DNA of 64,000 nt from Astrocystis sublimbata (Eukaryota > Ascomycota > Sordariomycetes > Xylariales > Xylariaceae): NCBI GenBank assembly GCA_022453515.1, contig JAJNNY010000036.1:124001-188000 (forward strand), given 5' to 3'. Shown one piece after another: positions 57,713-64,000 of this stretch. Numbering within the stretch: position 1 is the first letter of the stretch; every line of letters starts with the position of its first letter. Under the pieces are notes generated by a model. It saw only the letters and a program-made list of their open reading frames with translations, ran no database searches and was not told where the DNA came from. The position numbers and the translations under genes were made by a program.

Positions 57713-60700
57713 ATGGCGAGCCCGACCTCGCGATCAAAGCGGAAGGCTGCCTCTCCCACGGCCGAGCGACCCATTAAGCAGTTTCGCCACGCGTTGAATG
57801 GCAGCGGCTCTTCCGGCCTGAACACGCCCGACAGCGAGGCCGTAGGTTTCGTTTCTAAAGGCGACCATGACCAGGTCGACGACGAGGTCCCGGTTTTCTA
57901 CCCGACACAGCCCGCCGACAGCGCAGAGTGGCAGGCTACCATCGAGAACGTGGTGCGGTGTGTCGTGTCCATCCGCTTCTGCCAGACCTGCTCCTTCGAT
58001 ACCGATCCTGCTTGCGCCAGCGAGGCAACAGGCTTCGTTGTAGACGCCGAAAGAGGGTAAGGACAACTATGCACATCCTAGCCATCACCTTGCCACTGCC
58101 ATATGCCCGCATGCTAACCCTTGGTGTAGCTTGATCGTCACAAACAGACATGTTGTTGGTGCCGGCCCATTCACGGGTTACGTCGTCTTCGATAACCACG
58201 AGGAGGCAGATGCATACCCCGTCTATCGCGACCCTGTTCACGACTTCGGTATTCTTCGCTTCGATCCCAAATCCATCAAATACATGCCCGTGTCCGCCTT
58301 GCCTCTTCGCCCAGAAGCCGCGAAAGGTATGTCGCCGCCCTTACTACCTCTAAACCCCGTCCCGTTCCATAATGCTGACATGAAATGTGCTAGTCGGTGT
58401 CGAGATTCGAGTTGTCGGAAACGACGCCGGCGAGAAGCTAAGTATTCTCTCGGGTGTGATCAGTCGTTTGGACCGAAACGCGCCCGAATACGGCGAGGGA
58501 TACAGTGATTTCAATACCTGTTACTACCAAGCCAACGCTGCGGCCAGTGGAGGTAGTTCGGGAAGTCCCGTTGTCAATATTGACGGTGCCGCCATCGCAT
58601 TACAAGCCGGCGGTCGATCTGATGGCGCATCAACAGATTATTTCCTTCCGCTGGATCGCCCCCTGCGGGCGCTGCGCTGCATCCAAGAGGGCAGGCATGT
58701 GGATCGTGGCACTATTCAATGCCAGTTCCTGCTCAAACCCTTTGACGAGTGTCGCCGGCTTGGGCTTACCGAGAATTGGGAGGCGGCTGCGAGAGCAGCT
58801 TTCTCCACAGCGACCAACATGTTGGTAGCCGAGATTGTGCTTCCCGAAGGGCCGTCGCATGGTATGATTGAAGAAGGCGATGTCCTCCTAAAAGTCAACG
58901 GCGAGATGGTCACACAATTTATAAGATTAGACGATATCCTGGACTCGAGCGTCGGAAACTCTGTCCGGCTGACTCTACAGCGAGGAGGCGTGGACAGAGA
59001 GGTGGATGTGGCGGTAGGCAACCTGCACGACATCACCCCAGATCGCTTCGTTACTGTGGCAGGAGGGAGTTTCCACGATCTTTCCTACCAACAAGCGCGA
59101 CTATACGGTGTTGCATGCAAGGGAGGTGGTGTTTTTGTCTGTGAATCTACTGGTGCGTTCCGTGTGGATTCTGCCGACAGTGGGTGGATGGTCCAAAGTG
59201 TGCAACACAAGAAAACTCCCGACCTGAAGACGTTCATAGAGGTCATGAGCCAAATCCCTGATCAAGCGCGTATTGTTATCACATACAAACATCTGCGGGA
59301 CCTGCATACTCTTAATACTGCCATCCTGACGTTGGATAGGCATTGGAATCAGAAGATGCGGCTTGCAGTGCGAAATGACACGACTGGTCTATGGGATTTT
59401 GAGGACATTGGTGATCCTCTGCCGCCTTTGCCGCCAAAGCGCATGAAGGCTTCTTTCATTCAGCTGGAGCATACTTCCCATCCCGCTGTCGCCGACCTCG
59501 TCCGTAGCTTCGTCCGTGTTACGTGTGTGCTACCTTTGAAGCTGGACGGCTTTCCCCGAAATAGGAAATGGGGCATGGGCTTGGTGATTGACGCCGAGAA
59601 GGGCCTTGTGGTCATTTCGAGAGCGGTTGTGCCTTATGACCTTTGCGATATCTGGATCACCATTGCGGATTCTGTTCTGGTCATGGGCAAGGTTGTGTTC
59701 CTCCACCCGCTCCAAAACTATGCCATTGTCCAGTACGATGCGAGCCTTGTTGATGCGCCAGTCATGAGTGCAAGATTAAGCACAGACACCATTGCGCAAG
59801 GAGCATCTACCACCTTTATTGGGTTCAACCGAAGCGGGCGGATCGTGCACGCTGCTACCAGCGTTACCGAAGTCACAGCCGTTTCTATTCCCGCAAATTC
59901 TGGTGCACCGAGATACCGTGCTTTGAACGTTGACGCTATTACCGTCGATACGAATCTCAGCCAACAGTGTGGTAGTGGTGTTCTTGTCGATGGCGAAGGC
60001 AACGTCCAAGCCCTATGGCTCACTTACCTGGGCGAAAGGAATCACGCTTCTAGAGACGAGGAATATCACCTCGGACTGGCCACGCCAACACTGCTACAGG
60101 TGCTCTCCCAGATCCAACAAGGGAGCATACCCAAACTACGCATATTAGCCATGGAATTTAGAGCTATTGCTATGTCGCAAGCGCGTATTATGGGCGTATC
60201 CGAGAAATGGATTGAAAAGATTGCTGAAGCGAACAAACACAGCCATCACCTCTTCCTCGTCTCAAAACGTACATTCGAGCGCGGAAACTACCCAACCGTG
60301 CTGCTAGAAGGGGACGTTATCTTAACCCTGAACGGCAAAATCATAACGCGTGTATCGGAGCTCGACGTGATGTACGACAACGAAGTTCTCGACGCCGTCA
60401 TCGTCCGAGAAAACCAGGAGATGCAACTTGAGGTACCGACTGTCCCAGCAGACAATGTCGAGACTGATCATGCCATCTCGTTCTGTGGTGCACTTGTCCA
60501 TGTGCCACATCTTGCCGTCAGGCAGCAGATTAGCAAATTGCACAGCGAGGTTTACGTGTCGGCTAGGAGTCGTGGATCACCGTCTTACCAGTACGGACTT
60601 GCACCGACTAACTTCATAACCCACATCAACGGGAAACCCACACCGGATCTGAAATCATTCCTCGAGGCCGTTACCAAGATCCCCGACAACACCTGTAAGC

Positions 60701-61013
60701 TTAATCCAATTCCATTACTCCTAGAAAAGTTAGGGTCATGTGCATGATTGATGAGGTATACTAACTTGATGGATTACCAGATTTCCGAATCAGGGCCATG
60801 ACATTTGACAACGTCCCATGGGTCGTGACGATGAAGAAGAACGAGCACTACTTCCCGACGATGGAGTGGATCAAAGATGGCTCGGAACCGTGCGGCTGGA
60901 AGCGCATCACGTACGAGAGCAACGGCAAGGCTGTCGAGGGGGAACCCACCGACGGCATGATGCCTACCAACGGAGACGATAACGGGGATATCGGGGACGA
61001 AATCCTCGAATGA
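57713..61013 (+). CDS. NMA111: Nma111, HtrA-family nuclear serine protease
   Basis: Model join(57713..58056,58130..58326,58394..60694,60781..61013), 1024 aa. All joins are in frame, with GTAAGG, GTATGT and GTAAGC donors and CTAAC branch sites. The ATG at 57713 has context CAGCCATGG. This is the tandem-protease member of the HtrA family, reported in yeast as a pro-apoptotic, nuclear protein. A basic N-terminus ([14 protein letters not shown]) fits nuclear import. The first protease domain has an intact triad: His122 (VTNRHVV), Asp153 (VHDFGILRF), Ser236 (GGSSGSPVV), positions nearly identical to yeast. PDZ-like domains follow ([17 protein letters not shown]). The second protease-like domain lacks a clear triad, and another PDZ part precedes a Glu/Asp tail ending GDEILE. 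Confidence 0.95.
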
Positions 61014-62523
61014 GTGCATACTCATAATGCCAGACATCACTATACTACATAAGCCTTGAAGCAAGTACCCTTAATTGTTTGACAAGCGTGAGAAGGAGGG
61101 GGTCTTCGGACCAGACGAGACGATATACCCTTTTGTAAAATCATAGAGGTGAGGTGGCTGGGTGTGTAAGAATGAATGAAGTAGAACACATAAAAATAAA
61201 AGCGAATCAACATGACAGAGTGCGCTAGAGTGCAGGTTCAGTAGAAGAGCGTTGTTTGCTATCTTGCTGGGCCTTGCTGTGTTGCTTGCGTCGACTTCCC
61301 CAAGTCTAGAAAATGTTATATGGTCTTGGGTAGGCAGGTGCCTTCCAACTTATAACAATACTGGCATTCTCCCAACACCAGCCAAGTACGCATCTTCGTC
61401 GTCCACTTCGAGACTTTTTCCTTCATCCTCTTGTGATCACCCCTAATGAAATTACTATCTTCCATCCAGCCGGGATCCAGCTTCTCGACGGTTGGAACAA
61501 CGACATGTCTACTCTGCAGTCTGATTCTTATTATCATCTGGTGTTGCAGTAAAGGTACGTTGCCAGGTTGCGGCAACAGTCTACCCCGGAACAGGTGAGC
61601 CAAAATTGCTATCAGACCAAAGTCACCTAGCAGCCATCATAGTTTGCAGAGGGGCAAATCGTGTTCTGGAACTGGAAAGTGGTGGGTTGAGCAGGAGCGA
61701 TCCATCTAACACGGCAACCACCCAAGCAACGAGCAACGGCTTCATCCCCCACCTGCGCAACCTACAACTACAACACCTTCTGTTCCCCCCACAACATACT
61801 TTCCTTCGAGGTCACTTCACCCAACTCATGTCCGCCACACTATCTTGATCCCAAATCCCCAAACTTGGTTTCAATTACTTCTTTCTCTCCTCCCATCACC
61901 ATCACAAACTCCATCATCGTTGACATTTGTCTACCACATCGACAGCTCTACATCATCAAGGTAATCAAGACCATCCATCCATCCCAACCTCCAAGGTAAG
62001 AACACCTGCACTCAGGTACAAGGTGTTTTCATATGTCTGCTTCCTGCCCCTCACCATACATACATGTACCTTCGCTTCCTATCAAGGTACCTAACCTAAC
62101 CTTTGTCTTGCCCCAAGACAATCGAGTCCACTTCAAAATCTCACGACCATCCAACCTCGCACACGACCATACGTACCTCATAAGAATACCTGCCTTCGTG
62201 TATGCTTTCCTCTTTGACATATCTCTTCCATATCTACACAACCTTCGGACTTCCCTCTTCCACTGTTGCTTCAAACTCGGCATTTGGTATTATATCATAC
62301 TTATCATACCACCCTGCAACTAACCTACCGTTGAATTCCATCTGACTCTACACTTCCTTCTACTTACACTTTTTCTCTCGTCCATGCCCACTCCATAGCC
62401 TCTGCGTCTTTATTGAGTCTTTTAACACAACTTTCATCCCATCTCAACTTGGCTCCAACCCCAACATACACTCATCTAACACTCAGTGCTCAGTCTCCTC
62501 ACGACAACAATTCGACAGACACC
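61014..62523. other. intergenic and leader of the SANT-like gene
   Basis: There is no supported gene. From about 61730 to 62520 the plus strand is strongly pyrimidine/C-rich, as in many fungal promoters and long 5' leaders. Confidence 0.55.
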
Positions 62524-63541
62524 ATGGCCGATCAAGACAAGACTAAGAAGTGGACCGAAGAGGAGAAGGTAAGTTTTGATTATAAGATATATCAAAGTCC
62601 ATGATCACCTTCCACCCTCCGAAATTCTGAGTATCATCTTTCACCTCAGCCTTGTCTCCCATCATCCCTACCCATGTCGATATCAACACCAACCTCTACC
62701 GTCTGCATTCTTCCCCATACCTGCTTAGGTTCAGATACACCATTCCACCCCTACAAGGTTCCCTCAGATTACTTCCCATAACTCTCAATCGCATCCACTG
62801 TGCATCCCAACTAACAGACGCAGTGCAAGTTCCTGGTCCAAGCCGTCAAGCAGATGCAGAGTGCGGGCGGTAAGCTCGCATGGTCCAAGTTCGACCTCAC
62901 AGATCGTACCCCCAAGTCTCTCATGCATCTCTGGGCCAAACTCGCCAAGGACCCGGCCTACTCCAACCAGGACAGCGATGCTGGTGCCTCAGATGGTACC
63001 GGATCCGTGCCCGCAACTCCCGCTGCCAAGAGAGGTGGTGGTAGTAAGTATTATCCTGCACATCTTTCTTTCTCATGATGTTGCATTGCGCTTTTGTCCT
63101 GAGAGACTTAATGAGTTTTTGAGACATCAACGCGTTTTCTCTGAGGCTTAGCGATAGTATCATTTGTGTCGAAAAGTTCCATACTGACAGTCTCGTAGCT
63201 CCCGGAAGTCGCAAGCGTACCGCGCAGAACGCTGCTGTCGGTGATGGAGAAGGTGCTAATGGCGTGCCTGGTATGTACTCTGTTCCGCACATTGCATCCT
63301 CACCTAACAAACTCAAGAGTCTTACTAACTAGCCTCTTCTCCAGGAACCCCCACAAAGCGTGTGCGCAAGACTCCCGTGTCTCGGGCCAAGCAGATCAAG
63401 TCCCCCGCAGTCGTTCATGACGACGACGATGAGGATGAGCTGGCCAAGGCTGAAGTCAAGGCTGAGGCCGAGACGAAGATGGCGCCTCCGCCCCAGCCTC
63501 AGTTCCAGAATGGCAACAGTCTTTATCCTGGAGAGGTTTAA
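62524..63541 (+). CDS. small SANT/Myb-like nuclear protein, hypothetical
   Basis: Model join(62524..62568,62824..63043,63199..63270,63345..63541), 177 aa. The ATG has context CACCATGG. Donors are GTAAGT, GTAAGT and GTATGT. The first acceptor is taken as GACGCAG (62823), because ACAG at 62817 lies too close to the CTAAC branch site; using it would add Thr-Gln. The N-terminus (KKWTEEEK, then CKFLVQAVKQMQS, LAWSKFDLTDRTPKSLMHLWAKL) reads as one SANT/Myb-like helix bundle. The rest is disordered with basic patches (GSRKRTAQ, PTKRVRKTPVSRAKQIKSP) and an acidic run (DDDDEDELAKAEVKAE). Nuclear location is inferred. I do not recognise a named orthologue. Confidence 0.75.
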
Positions 63542-64000
63542 GGGATGACCTATACATGTCATGTCACTCTAAAGACTTTCAATGGATCTGATTTCGACTC
63601 GACCACAATCAGTTCCCATAAATCGGTCAATCGTCTCGCAACAGTCCAAGTTCGGGACAGACAGTACGACAAATGGGCCAAGCCACCATGATATTTCCTT
63701 TCAAGTACTCGTTTTCGATTTCCCCTCCTACGATCTTCATCTGATCAAGGCATGGTGTATGGCAGAAGCAAGAACATTTTGATCACACTACGCTGCTTGC
63801 AAGTAATGATTGGTACTAATTGGCACGAATCGTCACTGCATAGAAGTTGGCAAAAAGGTATGTAGTCGTCGTACCCTTTTCCTAGCCGTGTCCTTATACA
63901 ACTGTCACCATGTCTTAGCTCATCTTACTGATTTTAGATACTCAGATCTTGCTTTTCGATTTTCATCCTCATTCCCATTCCTATTTCCCTTTCAGAATTT
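63542..64000. other. 3' flank to window end
   Basis: The stretch contains only short ORFs; the last 150 bases are pyrimidine-rich and could be the leader of a gene beyond the window. Confidence 0.5.

Noticed and set aside
1..64000. CRISPR array, prophage or bacterial-type operon
   Set aside because: There are no regularly spaced repeats; the genes are intron-bearing fungal genes.

Overview
The window is nuclear DNA of a filamentous ascomycete (Pezizomycotina; a Sordariomycetes-type genome is my best guess). The reasons are short 45-300 bp introns with GT(A/G)-AG ends and CTAAC/CTGAC branch sites, a Zn2Cys6 regulator, GPI-anchored Ser/Thr-rich wall proteins, single-copy fungal housekeeping genes, and AT-rich relics of the kind left by RIP. 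There are no bacterial-type operons. Most exons below were joined by eye from splice signals and reading frame, so exon ends are models.

Left part (1-38.2 kb), gene-rich with one desert: a cPLA2-like lipase (+); mitoribosomal protein mL44 (-); a four-exon small mitochondrial membrane protein, probably a complex I accessory subunit (+); a 5.4 kb desert with a 344 bp MITE-like element; a membrane SH3 protein of Fus1 type (+); a fungal kinase-like protein with DLE in place of DFG (+); a tRNA-like Pol III relic (-); Vps15 (+); exopolyphosphatase (+); ATP25 (-) head-to-head with the mitochondrial RNA polymerase RPO41 (+); a secreted Cys-rich protein (+); an Arc1-type tRNA-binding cofactor (-) head-to-head with the V-ATPase proteolipid c'' VMA16 (+). 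Mitochondrial gene expression and energy functions recur: mL44, the complex I candidate, ATP25, RPO41 and perhaps a mitochondrial form of the Arc1-like protein.

Middle part (38.2-51.7 kb), gene-poor: a small basic hypothetical protein (-), one nine-exon Zn2Cys6 transcription factor (-) with no biosynthetic cluster beside it, one doubtful ORF, a diverged dispersed repeat pair, an AT-rich island, a strong hairpin and a minisatellite.

Right part (51.7-64 kb): a GPI-anchored secreted protein (-), a second GPI-anchored Cys-rich/Ser-Thr-rich protein (+), the HtrA-family protease NMA111 (+), and a small SANT-like nuclear protein (+).

I found no convincing undescribed multi-gene system. The observations most worth following are: a Zn-cluster gene whose reading frame needs two GC-AG introns, one of them inside the zinc cluster; an Arc1-like gene with an AUG-less presequence-like extension; a start codon cut off from the rest of its gene by an intron; and the MITE-like and hairpin elements.
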